This document shows positions 45,289-54,706 of a stretch of DNA of 64,000 bases, one piece after another. Position 1 is the first letter of the stretch. Each line of letters starts with the position of its first letter. The stretch is from positions 1,054,001 to 1,118,000 of the forward strand of contig JAQJZZ010000014.1 in assembly GCA_030077755.1 (NCBI GenBank), written 5' to 3'. Made by a program: the position numbers and the translations under genes. Under the pieces are notes generated by a model that made no database searches, had not been told where the DNA came from, and saw only the letters and a list, made by a program, of their open reading frames with translations. This DNA comes from Filosporella fistucella (Eukaryota > Ascomycota > Leotiomycetes > Helotiales).

Positions 45289-47022
45289 ATGTCTGCCGAC
45301 CTGCTTGCGGAATTCGATAGCTTTTATCAAGCTCCCCAGCAGAATCAACAACCCTCAGCCTCAGCTACGAATGATCTTTCTTTTCTGAGCAATTCGAATC
45401 ACACTGCTGCCTCGTCGCATATTGGAGGGAATACACAATGGCAGCAACCGTCGCAAAATCCCGCCGATAATATATGGGGAGCATTTGGGAGTTTTCAGGA
45501 GACACAGACGGTACAGCAGAATGTAGCACATACCGTTGCTCCGGAAGAGGATATCTGGGGCTCTTTTGAGGCATCTGTACCTCAGATACCAGCCCAAATA
45601 AACCCGTCTGTACAGTCGAATTTCGGAGGATTCACTGCAGCAAATTCCGCGGGAAATAGACCAAGTGGGGTTCGAAGGTCAACCCTAGATATGTTCTCCA
45701 GCAATATACATGATGATACAGCACCAATACCTGGTCCACAAGTCCGGCCACCTCCCCAACCAAAGCCTAAGCCATCCCGGAAAAGCTCGTCGGGAGGAGA
45801 TATTCTTTTTGATGCTACAGATGAAATTTCTGGGGAAGCTGAAGATGACGACGAATTTGGGGATTTCGAGACTGTTACAGAGCCTGTACAACCGCCGGCG
45901 CCTCCTCCTTCGCAATCACTGAGCGGCCTGTTTGGCGCCACGACTCTAAAACAAAAGCCATCTAAGCGGCCGGCAGATTTATTGCCTTCGTCAAATAGTC
46001 TCAGCGCTGGCGGCTTGCCATATCCGCAAGCTCCCAAATCGCCGTCATTTCAACAGAGGAATCCCTATGCAGATCTTGGTCTAGCAACAAAGCAAATCTC
46101 TACTATCAAAAAGGACGAAAAGCCTAAGTCAGCATCTCCAGTAACTGCTTGGCCAACCTTCGAACCGTCAGTCCCAAAGCTCGACCCATATGAGGATTCT
46201 CCTGCACCAAATAATGCGGCAGATGATGAATGGGGCGATTTTGCTGACCTACCGCCTGAAAACTCTATAAGTGCGTCAGTAAAGCCAGTCTCTGGGATTG
46301 AGGCAGATGCTTGGGCATGGGATGTGGCAGATCGAGTTACTGAACATGCTCCTCCTATGAATGTACCCCCTCCGACAAACATTCCCCCGCCATCAGTTCT
46401 GCTTGCACTATTCCCACCCCTATTTGATCTACCACAATCAACATTATTCAAGGCGGTAGCAAATCAGCCATTTTCGCTGAAGAATCGTATAATATCTGAT
46501 TCATCTACCATTGACTTTCTGCGAGCATATCTTCTCATTGCAACTGTTGCCGCTCGCATAATAGCTGGTAGGAAGCTACGGTGGAAAAGAGACACTCTGC
46601 TCTCCCAGGCTATGAAGATTGGCCCTGCTGCCGCCGGAGGGAAAGGTGGCATGAAGCTGACAGGAGTCGACAAAGCGGAGACTACGCGCGAAGATCGTGA
46701 GGCAACAGATGTCATTCGAGTGTGGAAAGAACAACTTGGTCGTCTTCGATCAGCTGTCGCTGTGGCCAATACGAGTATGAAAGATGTCTCAAAACACCTG
46801 GATATTCCAGAATTGAGCGAAACTATGTCTGTGAAGACACAAGACGGTGGGCTGACGGCTCCAAAGCCTTGTATTATATGCGGATTAAAGAGAGAGGAGA
46901 GGGTCAACAAGGTTGACACTCGTGTGGAAGATAGTTTTGGAGAGTGGTGGACTGAACATTGGGGCCACAGAGCATGTAGGAACTTTTGGCAGGAGCATGA
47001 GTCAAAGTTGAAGCATCGGTAG
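45289..47022 (+). CDS. WGxF/FGDF-motif trafficking protein with C-terminal Cys/His cluster
   Basis: Single-exon gene of 577 residues from ATG 45289 (MSADLLAEFDSFYQ). Four acidic-aromatic short motifs recur: NIWGAFGSF, DIWGSFEAS, DDEFGDFETV and DDEWGDFADLP. Such motifs bind clathrin-adaptor appendage (gamma-ear) domains in aftiphilin and yeast Laa2. The middle is Pro-rich and disordered. From about residue 375 a folded helical region begins (LLALFPPLFDLPQSTLFKAV, FLRAYLLIATVAARIIAGRKLRWKRD). The C-terminus has CIICGLKREERVNKV followed by WTEHWGHRACRNFW, a plausible CxxC-HxxC zinc site. A role in AP-1/clathrin traffic is inferred from the motifs only; no named orthologue is certain. Confidence 0.8.
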   Translation: MSADLLAEFDSFYQAPQQNQQPSASATNDLSFLSNSNHTAASSHIGGNTQWQQPSQNPADNIWGAFGSFQETQTVQQNVAHTVAPEEDIWGSFEASVPQIPAQINPSVQSNFGGFTAANSAGNRPSGVRRSTLDMFSSNIHDDTAPIPGPQVRPPPQPKPKPSRKSSSGGDILFDATDEISGEAEDDDEFGDFETVTEPVQPPAPPPSQSLSGLFGATTLKQKPSKRPADLLPSSNSLSAGGLPYPQAPKSPSFQQRNPYADLGLATKQISTIKKDEKPKSASPVTAWPTFEPSVPKLDPYEDSPAPNNAADDEWGDFADLPPENSISASVKPVSGIEADAWAWDVADRVTEHAPPMNVPPPTNIPPPSVLLALFPPLFDLPQSTLFKAVANQPFSLKNRIISDSSTIDFLRAYLLIATVAARIIAGRKLRWKRDTLLSQAMKIGPAAAGGKGGMKLTGVDKAETTREDREATDVIRVWKEQLGRLRSAVAVANTSMKDVSKHLDIPELSETMSVKTQDGGLTAPKPCIICGLKREERVNKVDTRVEDSFGEWWTEHWGHRACRNFWQEHESKLKHR

Positions 47023-47988
47023 CCAAACCAATTTCAATCTGTTTACTGTACTCCTATTTTGTTTTCTGTCGTACACCGAAATGCGAATCACGAATATCAC
47101 TGTTGCCCGTCCATAGCATGTCTCTAGTATGCCATATCACATGCCCTCCTACGAACAGGTCACAGCTTCTGCAAGCACAACCCCATAATGCTCACCAAAT
47201 GTGCGCAAACATGAGCACCTTCCTCCTAGTCCAAAGTTACATAGCACGACACCCCTCCCACCAAGAATCGTTTCAACAAAACTCCACATACCTCAGCTAT
47301 GTAATCAAATAAGTATTTTTGCAACTAAGCAGAAGGTGCCTCTCCCCTGGCGGAGTGGTCAAGTCAAACTGTGAGGAGGATCAGAGTAAACTTTGGCCAA
47401 CAAACCACAAACGACCCCCAGTTCAACGATCGATCGAGAAATGATTCACCATATTCGCGGCTTTAAAAATTGCACCGGGCAGTTTTCTACGGTATCCTCG
47501 CTTCGGAGAGGATACCTGAGTTTTTGCCGTTTTTTAAGTATAATCCTGGGGGTTGAGGTTTGATTTATCTTTGATCATTTGGGCATTTGGTATTTGGATG
47601 GCATTCCCAAAAGAAGGGATTTATATCTTGGCCGCCCGGGAGATTTGAGCAGTGTTTTCTGAGTACTCGCATCTTATTGAGGCGTTGAAATTTTTTGATG
47701 CTATTCAGTTTAATTGTCTTTGGTACAACATTTTTGCTATATTGTCTTGCCGTTGCCGACTACAAAGCCGACAACTCTTTCAAAAAATGCCATGAAGATC
47801 ATTTGCTCAAAGAGAAACTATTTTTGGGAGGGAACAATGCTTTGTTTACAGTCCAATAATCTCATTATTTAAACAGCCTTCCTTCCTCCAATACAAAATC
47901 CTCTCCTCGTCCATACTGTCATCTCATCACATCATATCACCTCCCACCACAACCAACAAGGTTATCACCTTCAAGAAGATAAGTCAAC
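47023..47988. other. Intergenic region with structured hairpin
   Basis: About 970 bp; no coding gene. It contains a tRNA-like A-box (TGGCGGAGTGG, 47349-47359), a UUCG-capped hairpin at 47491-47516 and T-tracts at 47521-47525 and 47530-47535. 47860-47988 has the pyrimidine-rich look of the leader of the next small gene. Confidence 0.5.
47491..47516 (+). other. Stable UUCG-capped hairpin followed by T-tracts
   Basis: Nine-bp perfect arms GGTATCCTC and GAGGATACC enclose GCTTCGGA. There C-TTCG-G forms the exceptionally stable cUUCGg tetraloop, with a G/A mismatch below it. TTTTT and TTTTTT follow within 20 nt, as at RNA polymerase III ends. GGCA (47478-47481) and TGCC (47525-47528) could pair as an outer stem with U-rich internal loops. 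It may be part of an unannotated ncRNA or an mRNA 3'-end structure. Confidence 0.5.
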
Positions 47989-48186
47989 ATGTGTCAAGTC
48001 CTCCGCGTAACATATAGCTGTGGCCATGATCCCCAGATCCAAACATGGAGGAGGTGTGAGGCAAACAGAGCGGGTTACAGTTGTACCAACACCGCAGTAC
48101 CTGGTGGGCCTATCCCGGTTCTTTGCTCTGCTTGTAAAGAAAGGATTAGACAGGCAGCTGAGAGGGTGAGGAGAAGATTTCCGTAG
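47989..48186 (+). CDS. Small Cys/His-rich protein, 65 residues
   Basis: Complete ATG-to-TAG frame starting MCQVLRVTYSCGHDPQIQ. It contains a CGH, single Cys at positions typical of a compact zinc site, and a closing CSACKERIRQAAERVRRRFP. Short fungal proteins with the same MCQ-V-x(3)-Y-x-CGH opening are familiar to me from other Pezizomycotina genomes, so the gene is likely real despite its size. The spacing C..H..C..C..CxxC would fit one or two zinc ions. There is no signal peptide. The upstream 130 bp is pyrimidine-rich like a 5' leader. Function unknown. Confidence 0.65.
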   Translation: MCQVLRVTYSCGHDPQIQTWRRCEANRAGYSCTNTAVPGGPIPVLCSACKERIRQAAERVRRRFP

Positions 48187-49084
48187 ATTGGAGATGGTGA
48201 ACTGCGGAAGTTTTTTGAATAGAAAGATTTTCTTCATACTGTATTTGGTTTTTCTGCTAGTGTGTTTCTCTGATTGCTGCGACGAGTTTTGCGTATGTGC
48301 GAATACTTTATGTAGGATGTTTGTTTCCATATTGCTTCATAAAGTTTGCGGGACTTTTCAACTTTTACAGATATGCAACTACAGTACTCTTAATTTAAAC
48401 CCTTTATTCTCGCTTAGGACGCTGCTCAAGGAGCACCTTTGAACCAGATCTGCACTGCGAAGCCTCAGTGGGTTGACCATGTGGGGAGTATCAAAGTAAA
48501 GCTGGTGAGGTGACTTTTTTGGCCAGTCGCAGCAAATTCCAACTGTGTGAGCTGGACAATCACAAGGTCAGAAGGACAGCAACGACACATCGAGAGGCAC
48601 AGCTTTATTGTCTCCTTCCTTTCACAACAACAGAGCAATGTTTTCTACCTTTGTTAGAATCACAAAGCTGTAACGATCTTATTCGACTACTCAGCATAAG
48701 AAAACGTCGAACTCTTACATTTCAAGTCAGAACAATGTCATTGTGTTCCAAGTTGTACAAATCATTGGAGCTGTACTTGAACTCTCCCTGTCTACGCCTT
48801 ACGAATTTGAACATGACATGACCACTGTGTTCCTAAAAACAAGAGATTCTCAACCTGGCCTGTGTTCAGATCATATCTCAATTCTGTTCTCTCAGAAAAC
48901 AATAAGACTAGCAAGATTACAAAACTGCCATGACTAAATTTCCAAAGTCCTCCTATATCACAATCCTCTAAATCAATGTCGCACAAGCGCCTTCCCAGAC
49001 CACGTAGAAGCAGGTATCCAACCAGATTTCACGCAAAGAGCCACAAAATCCAAGCAGAAGACAACGTCGCCATCTCCTCCCACA
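48187..49084. other. Intergenic region
   Basis: About 900 bp; two overlapping short plus frames (48510-48937) have no motif. Nothing recognised. Confidence 0.45.
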
Positions 49085-50155
49085 ATGGCAGCAAATAAAG
49101 CTTCAGGGAGAATTGAAGATGGAAGTGAGTGGATACAAGAGCATCCAGCTGTGGCGAGAGCAAAAAGAGAAGGTAAGCGAAGAGCAGACTCAGCTATCAC
49201 CGCTTTGCAACAAGATATTTTCACTCGTCCAGCACCTCCATTCACCACATTCGCAACTGCAAGCCCCCAAATGCCTGGTGCCTTTCCAGAAGATGATGAA
49301 CACGTCGCGAAGGGGCAACAGAAGGGTGTTGGGGGTCGATGGTATGGAGACTTTCTTTTCTCAGCCAAAAGCCACCGCCGTGAACAACAAGAAGCAGAGG
49401 CCAGTGACGAGCGTCCACCTTTTCGAAGCCGTCTCTACGGCCCTATAAGCGTACCAGAAGCAACCAACTCCTATGAAAATCCTTCATCACGCCAGAGGGG
49501 TGATCACGTTCACCAAATGTCAGAAGTGGCTGACCCGTACCGTAAATCACCACCAAGACCAACTCGTGGTGAGTACGGTCCCTTCAGAGGCCATCAACCA
49601 GCTTCGACTGAACTACCTGCACAACCCAGAGCAGCACCATCCTTCATAATGACTCCGCGCTCAAGTCCCAATGCACAACATGTTCACCCCAGATCTACAC
49701 AACTTTTCCCCGTTACTCCAGATCCAAGTCCAACCCAAATGAGAGACAGATCAACCCCGTACTCCAAACCCCGCCAACCACATCGTGGTGGAATATTCGG
49801 CTCAACACCGAACACCAGGTCACGAAGCAACACCAGCTTCGTCGGCGGCAGAGAACCAGGTATCATCCCTTTCCTCGATCCCAGCACTACTTCCCAACCC
49901 CACCCCGATGCTTGGTTCACATCTGAGGCCGACCAAGAACCATTCCTCCGGTATTCGCTCGCTGGTGATGTTCTTCCACGCAGGAATGCTCCACCTTCTC
50001 CTGAAGTCACTCCTCCTGTAGCTGGCCAAAAGGGGAATGAGGAGAGGATTGAGGGGTTACGGGCGAGACATCGTGCTATGACTGTCCAGAAGCAAGTCGA
50101 AGAAGGGAAGGAGAGAGAGATTGAGGAGATGACAGCGAAGATCGAACAGATGTAG
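49085..50155 (+). CDS. Hypothetical disordered protein, 356 residues
   Basis: Single-exon frame starting MAANKASGRIEDGSEWIQEH. The N-terminal 60 residues are predicted helical (ARAKREGKRRADSAITALQQDIF). The middle is rich in Pro, Arg and Ser with repeated RSxP/TPxSxP segments. The last ~45 residues form a highly charged coiled coil (KQVEEGKEREIEEMTAKIEQM). No enzyme domain, signal peptide or membrane span is present. Length, ATG and biased amino-acid content suggest a real gene; I do not recognise the family. Confidence 0.65.
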   Translation: MAANKASGRIEDGSEWIQEHPAVARAKREGKRRADSAITALQQDIFTRPAPPFTTFATASPQMPGAFPEDDEHVAKGQQKGVGGRWYGDFLFSAKSHRREQQEAEASDERPPFRSRLYGPISVPEATNSYENPSSRQRGDHVHQMSEVADPYRKSPPRPTRGEYGPFRGHQPASTELPAQPRAAPSFIMTPRSSPNAQHVHPRSTQLFPVTPDPSPTQMRDRSTPYSKPRQPHRGGIFGSTPNTRSRSNTSFVGGREPGIIPFLDPSTTSQPHPDAWFTSEADQEPFLRYSLAGDVLPRRNAPPSPEVTPPVAGQKGNEERIEGLRARHRAMTVQKQVEEGKEREIEEMTAKIEQM

Positions 50156-50653
50156 GTGATTCAGATTGTACAGACTAACTGGTCTCGGTCCCTATATTTT
50201 TCTTTCTCTCTACCTATCATGGTCCTTTCGTTTGTGTGATGACTGTTCTGTTCTGCCTCTTTCTACAGTACATAAGTTTTGCTTTTAATAAATTTTAGCC
50301 TTTTTTCTTCACATTCTCCTTGTGTCTTCTTACCTCGTGATAAGCATTTGAATATGTCTGAGCTCCTCAATTGTGATAGATTTTTGGTGAAGTCCAAATG
50401 TAGCTGCTGGCAGTGCAGATCATGATGAACCCTTCCCACATTAACCTAGAAGGACCTTTGTCACCTTACGATCTTGCCTCTCCCATGCATCTTCCATCAC
50501 TCTGCCAAGTGCTTTCCTATACGTAATGTCACCTTCCTACTCTATCCAAAGGACGTTATAAAAGTCGTATGTATTCTCGTCTCGGAGCTTTGGGATTATA
50601 TCCATTTCTTCAAATGCTTGCCGTATATTAGGTAAAAGTTGATTTGTTCCTCT
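50156..50653. other. Intergenic region
   Basis: About 500 bp of AT-leaning sequence between the hypothetical gene and the HET remnant. It should hold the 3' UTR of the hypothetical gene. No gene seen. Confidence 0.45.
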
Positions 50654-51665
50654 TTATGCAGATGATTTCGATATGGCGATCGGTTCACATTTTCCACCTC
50701 GGACGTAGTCGCTGTCCCTTGTGAACAAGGACTCAACCACGCCAACTTTTGACCCATCAGCATCCTCAAGTTCTATAATTAGGCAAGTATGAGTGCCATG
50801 AGAGCCATCTCTACCTCTTTCACAAAATTTTCCAAGAAACAGCATACACTTTTCAACCAAGAATGACAAGACAGGTGACCAACTGTTTGAATTACTGATC
50901 GTAGAGTTACCGAGTATTGGAAAAGGAAGATCAAATCTCCTCCCTGGAATCGAAGGATGAGCAAACAATCCCTGGTAGACCGTCCATCCTTCTGGTAGCG
51001 TATTTCACCTCTGATGAGAAATGATAGTATGTTTGCTTATAATTGCGACTCAAAGCTTGTCCGCCGATGCCGCGTAGCCCGTGGTTCGCGTTATGGCCGT
51101 CCGCAGCAATGATTGTAAAAGAAGCATTTAAGTAGATGGATGCCCTAATGGCGAGAGTTATCCTGCACAATACAGAGCCTATCGGCCCAAATATAGTTGA
51201 TTTCCATCATCTTTGTTACAGCAATAGCGTCCAGGATAGTTCTTGGGATACGTGGCTTGGTCCCTGGTGCTTCAAGAGAGCCAGGGGTGCTCAAGCAATC
51301 GATAGTATTCATAGTTACCATCAAAGACCCACCTATTTCTTCCCAGATATAGCTCAAGGTGACATATGTGACAGGTGCATTTGAAATGACAGGGCATGAC
51401 TGATGGATGTCAATCAAGGTCAAGGATGATGTAGCTTCTGCAGGGTGTTGGTCAAAAAGCTTGTCGCATTCACCGCAATGATTTGCCTCGCAATCAGCCA
51501 ACCACTTTTGAAGATGGCTAATATCAATTCTCTGATTATCCAGTGAGACATCGTGAGGAAATTCTGCACCTAAGAACGGCGGTGGGACTAGGCGTAGAAA
51601 ATTGCTATGTTTATGACATTCTCTAGCCTCTTGACCCGGAGAGAATATCTGCTCAGTGTCAGACT
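50654..51665 (-). pseudogene. Broken HET-domain (heterokaryon incompatibility) gene
   Basis: Homology to fungal HET proteins is spread over all three minus-strand frames. Frame one (about 51665-51145) carries the domain start: VTYVTLSYIWEE, IPRTILDAIAVTKM and YIWADRLCIVQDN, then TAG. Frame two (51170-50931) resumes at ASIYLNASFTIIAADGHNAN. About 15 codons normally found between LCIVQD and the IYxNA motif are missing, indicating a deletion with frameshift. Frame three (about 50990-50654) carries GWTVYQGLFAHPSIP and the usual C-terminal CEPIAISKS. Intact HET proteins mediate non-self recognition and cell death after hyphal fusion. At least two frameshifts plus a deletion argue for a pseudogene rather than missed introns. 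An upstream intron-like GTATAC..GTAG stretch ends near 51666. Confidence 0.7.
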
Positions 51666-52570
51666 ACAGCATAAATTAGCAATATGAACAAGCTCACATA
51701 ACGTATACAGAAAGCATCTATCCCATATTCCATGACTAGCCGGCATGAATCAGACATTTCTGATCCGCCTCAAAATAGTAGACAATCTCTTGCAAGTCCC
51801 ACATTCGACCCTTTCAACGAACGCTTTCCAGCCACCCGGCAGTACCTTGTGCCATATTATTTCTTCACAACAATGAGTCACAGTATGTGCGATGATTTGG
51901 TACACGCAGCAGGCAAATTCTTGTGAATGAACTTGGCTCTAAGTAGAGGAGCCTTGCCTTGCATGGGCATACTCATCTTCTGGATTTAGCACTACTGAGT
52001 GTCAAGGCAAGTCAAATCCCGTACTACAGATACAGTATTGCCAAGGCGCTTCGAAGATTTAGTTAATGTTATGCCGAGCAAAGTGTATCTAGGGATTTCT
52101 TTTGTTTGAAGTGAGCATACCTGCCAGCATTTGGTGGTGAGGCTGGCCATGTGCACGGACCCCTCCTTCTCCTTGTGAGGAAAATCAGGCGTGAAGAGAT
52201 CCTGCCCATAAAGTTCGACTAGTAGGTAGCAGAAGGATTCCCTAACTTATTAGAGGAGAGTATAAGGGATCAAGGTGAGATGAGTGAGCAAATAATAGAA
52301 ATGTAGATCTAGATGATGTATATATAATATAGGAATCAAGAATATGTATTGTCAACAATCTCATCTGTGCCCCCTCCTATTCCATGCCCATATCTACCAT
52401 CTGATGTCCCATCGCCAAGAATTCCCACCAAGAAATGATCTTTAATGTGCTAACTAATCTATGAGTAAACCATTGCAGAAATCCTATGCTCCGTCCTAAA
52501 ACCGAATCCCCAACACCCCAAGAAATATGTAAAATAGAAATCATAATGCCGTCTTCCCATCGTATTCATG
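51666..52570. other. Intergenic region downstream of the F-box/LRR gene
   Basis: 900 bp. A minus-strand fragment with VECGTCKRL near 51770-51840 could be the N-terminal remains of the HET gene, but it cannot be joined cleanly. The rest is AT-rich and should include the 3' UTR of the F-box/LRR gene. Confidence 0.4.
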
Positions 52571-54706
52571 TCACATAATCGCACATCCATTGCTTCTTGC
52601 TCTCCTCCTGCGACCAATACCCCCCATTCCAACACTACCTTCCTCCTCATCAGCATGTAGCATCTGCGCCTCTCTCGCTCTCCTTCTACGTCTTCTGATA
52701 CCCGCTCCACCAGCTCCTGCCTCCTCATTCGCCATCATGTACTCCGCCCACTTTCTTTCAAGCCTTGTAGCAGCTTGTAAATCGCCTCTCAGAATTCGTC
52801 TCGTCGCTTCATCGACAGTCATCTGCCACCCGTAGAAACATTTGAGACCAATGATCTCAGTAGGATATGTGACACTGCCTTTATTCCCAGTCGGTTTCTT
52901 GACTTCCGAATTGCGAGATAGAACTTCTCGAATTCCAGTCCAGGTCACGTTTTGACAATCAAAGATGACCATCTTGAGCCCAATGCGAGGTCGGGAACGA
53001 GAACATGTTGTGCGTGAAGAACGAGCGCGGACCATGGCTGCTGCTTCAGCGAGGGTAAGATCGCTGATTTTAGTATTGTCCATGTCAACACTGCTCAGAC
53101 TGGTGCAGACCTTAATCACAGGTAGCATGCCTGTATCGCCGAGATTCTCGCAATAGCTAATAGAAAGGTGCTGTAGATTCGGAGCACATGGGGCCTTTGC
53201 GAGATGCTCGGCGAGGAATGTGTTAGTGAGCTCAGCCAGCTCTTCGAGATCAAGATGTGTAAGGCGTGGGGTTGTGGCGAGAAGGTCAGCGAGAGCGTCG
53301 TCTGTAAGTGGGGTACAGCCACTAAGTTGAAGACCCTCTAGTTCAGGAAGAAGATGGGCCAGGGATTTTACGCCAACAGTTGTGAGCCGGTTGCATCGGC
53401 TGAGGTCGAGATGGCGAAGTTTACGGACTGGTACCTCAGGAATCTTTGTAAGAATATCAATTTCAGGATCTTGTCCCATGACCATAGTTTTGAGAGCTTC
53501 ATCTGTAATATCATTACAGCCACTCAGAACCAGTCTCTCCAATTTGTTCGTTTCAAAGATATCCTGAGCAAGCTCGAGACTGTTAAAGCCCCGGACTTCG
53601 CCAGCTCGCAGGTCTTTCAATTTCGGACATCCAAGAATGACAGTTCGAATACCACGGGCATCCATATGCGTGCACCACGAGACGTTGAACATCTCAAGTG
53701 AAGGGCAAGACTGAGCGATAATCTTGCATGTTCCATTTGTGACCGCCGTAAGACCCGTCAGGTTTAAGTTCGCAAGTCGCTCGTTCGTCTTTAAAAGATT
53801 ATGCAAAGTCGATCGTTGGAAATTTCGACATCCCTCAAGAGTGGCATTAATGAGATTTCGGCATGCCTTCACCACCACTTCAGCCCGCTTATAATGTTCG
53901 ACCTGCACACAACCTCGGAGATTGAGATCCTTGACGAATGGGCCAGCGGACACAATAATCTTTGCCAGTGACTCTGCAGGAATATCCTTGTAAAATTCCG
54001 AAGCGTCGAAGCATGTCCAGAGCTGACCATCAAAACACGTCTTGTAGAAGCTCTTGCTTACAATAGAAGCTCGTACTAATTCCTTTGGCCTCAAGTACGA
54101 GAACACTGATAATTTGATCTCATGTGGCATTTCTGCCCAAAAGTCGAAATTAGCTCGTCGGACTCGCTTTGGTGGGGCAACTGGAAGAGAAAAGTAGTCT
54201 TCCAGGATCTCTGGAATAGCTGAATGTGCAGGAAATGGTGTAAGGCCCCGACTTGAATGTGGTCGAATGTCCAGAGGTACGGAGCTTGTTGGAGTAGAAG
54301 TGCCAGGCGTAAATGAGCCTTGTTCTAGTCGTCTATTTGGCAATTGCCTGTATGAGCCCTCAATAAAAGGAGTATCAAGCCCAGGAGTTGCAGGCACTGA
54401 AGTCGGAGCAGTTGAATAGCCTCCTCCCGATGACTGAGATGAATACGAATTGTCATAATTTCGAGGAGAGCTTCCGGAAGCCAAGCTCACGCAAGACAAT
54501 GTGCCTCTTCCATTGTATGGATTACTTGTTGCCCTCCTCCGACCCAATTGTGCAAGAGATGGCGATGACGAGATTCGATTGAGTAGTAGCTTTGCCCGTC
54601 CTTTCGGTTTCGTGGACTGTTCGATAGGAATAGCTGCGGAGGGCTCAACAGGGCCATTGGCAGAGCCTTCAGCTTCGACTATCATCTCTGGCAAAGTGCT
54701 TGCCAT
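52571..54706 (-). CDS. F-box/LRR protein with C-terminal CAAX box
   Basis: Single-exon gene of 711 residues from ATG 54706 (MASTLPEMIVEAEG); the frame extends upstream without ATG. A ~180-residue Ser-rich N-terminus precedes the F-box (FWAEMPHEIKLSVFSYLRPK..LVRASIVSKSF). At least ten LRRs of the amino-acid C-C type follow (LKDLNLRGCVQVEHY-like, LERLVLSGCNDITDEAL, LRHLDLSRCNRLTTVGV, LEGLQLSGCTPLTDDAL, LQHLSISYCENLGDTGM). The tail is strongly basic (RRRRRRAREAQ, GRRRRARSNG) and ends CAIM, a CAAX box whose terminal Met favours farnesylation. FBXL2-type ubiquitin-ligase adaptors share the F-box, LRR and CAAX layout. It probably forms an SCF complex at a membrane; substrates are unknown. Confidence 0.9.
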   Translation of the reverse strand: MASTLPEMIVEAEGSANGPVEPSAAIPIEQSTKPKGRAKLLLNRISSSPSLAQLGRRRATSNPYNGRGTLSCVSLASGSSPRNYDNSYSSQSSGGGYSTAPTSVPATPGLDTPFIEGSYRQLPNRRLEQGSFTPGTSTPTSSVPLDIRPHSSRGLTPFPAHSAIPEILEDYFSLPVAPPKRVRRANFDFWAEMPHEIKLSVFSYLRPKELVRASIVSKSFYKTCFDGQLWTCFDASEFYKDIPAESLAKIIVSAGPFVKDLNLRGCVQVEHYKRAEVVVKACRNLINATLEGCRNFQRSTLHNLLKTNERLANLNLTGLTAVTNGTCKIIAQSCPSLEMFNVSWCTHMDARGIRTVILGCPKLKDLRAGEVRGFNSLELAQDIFETNKLERLVLSGCNDITDEALKTMVMGQDPEIDILTKIPEVPVRKLRHLDLSRCNRLTTVGVKSLAHLLPELEGLQLSGCTPLTDDALADLLATTPRLTHLDLEELAELTNTFLAEHLAKAPCAPNLQHLSISYCENLGDTGMLPVIKVCTSLSSVDMDNTKISDLTLAEAAAMVRARSSRTTCSRSRPRIGLKMVIFDCQNVTWTGIREVLSRNSEVKKPTGNKGSVTYPTEIIGLKCFYGWQMTVDEATRRILRGDLQAATRLERKWAEYMMANEEAGAGGAGIRRRRRRAREAQMLHADEEEGSVGMGGIGRRRRARSNGCAIM

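Noticed and set aside
47340..47440. tRNA gene suggested by the A-box TGGCGGAGTGG
   Set aside because: No complementary acceptor stem, weak B-box and no anticodon arm; kept only as part of a possible ncRNA finding.
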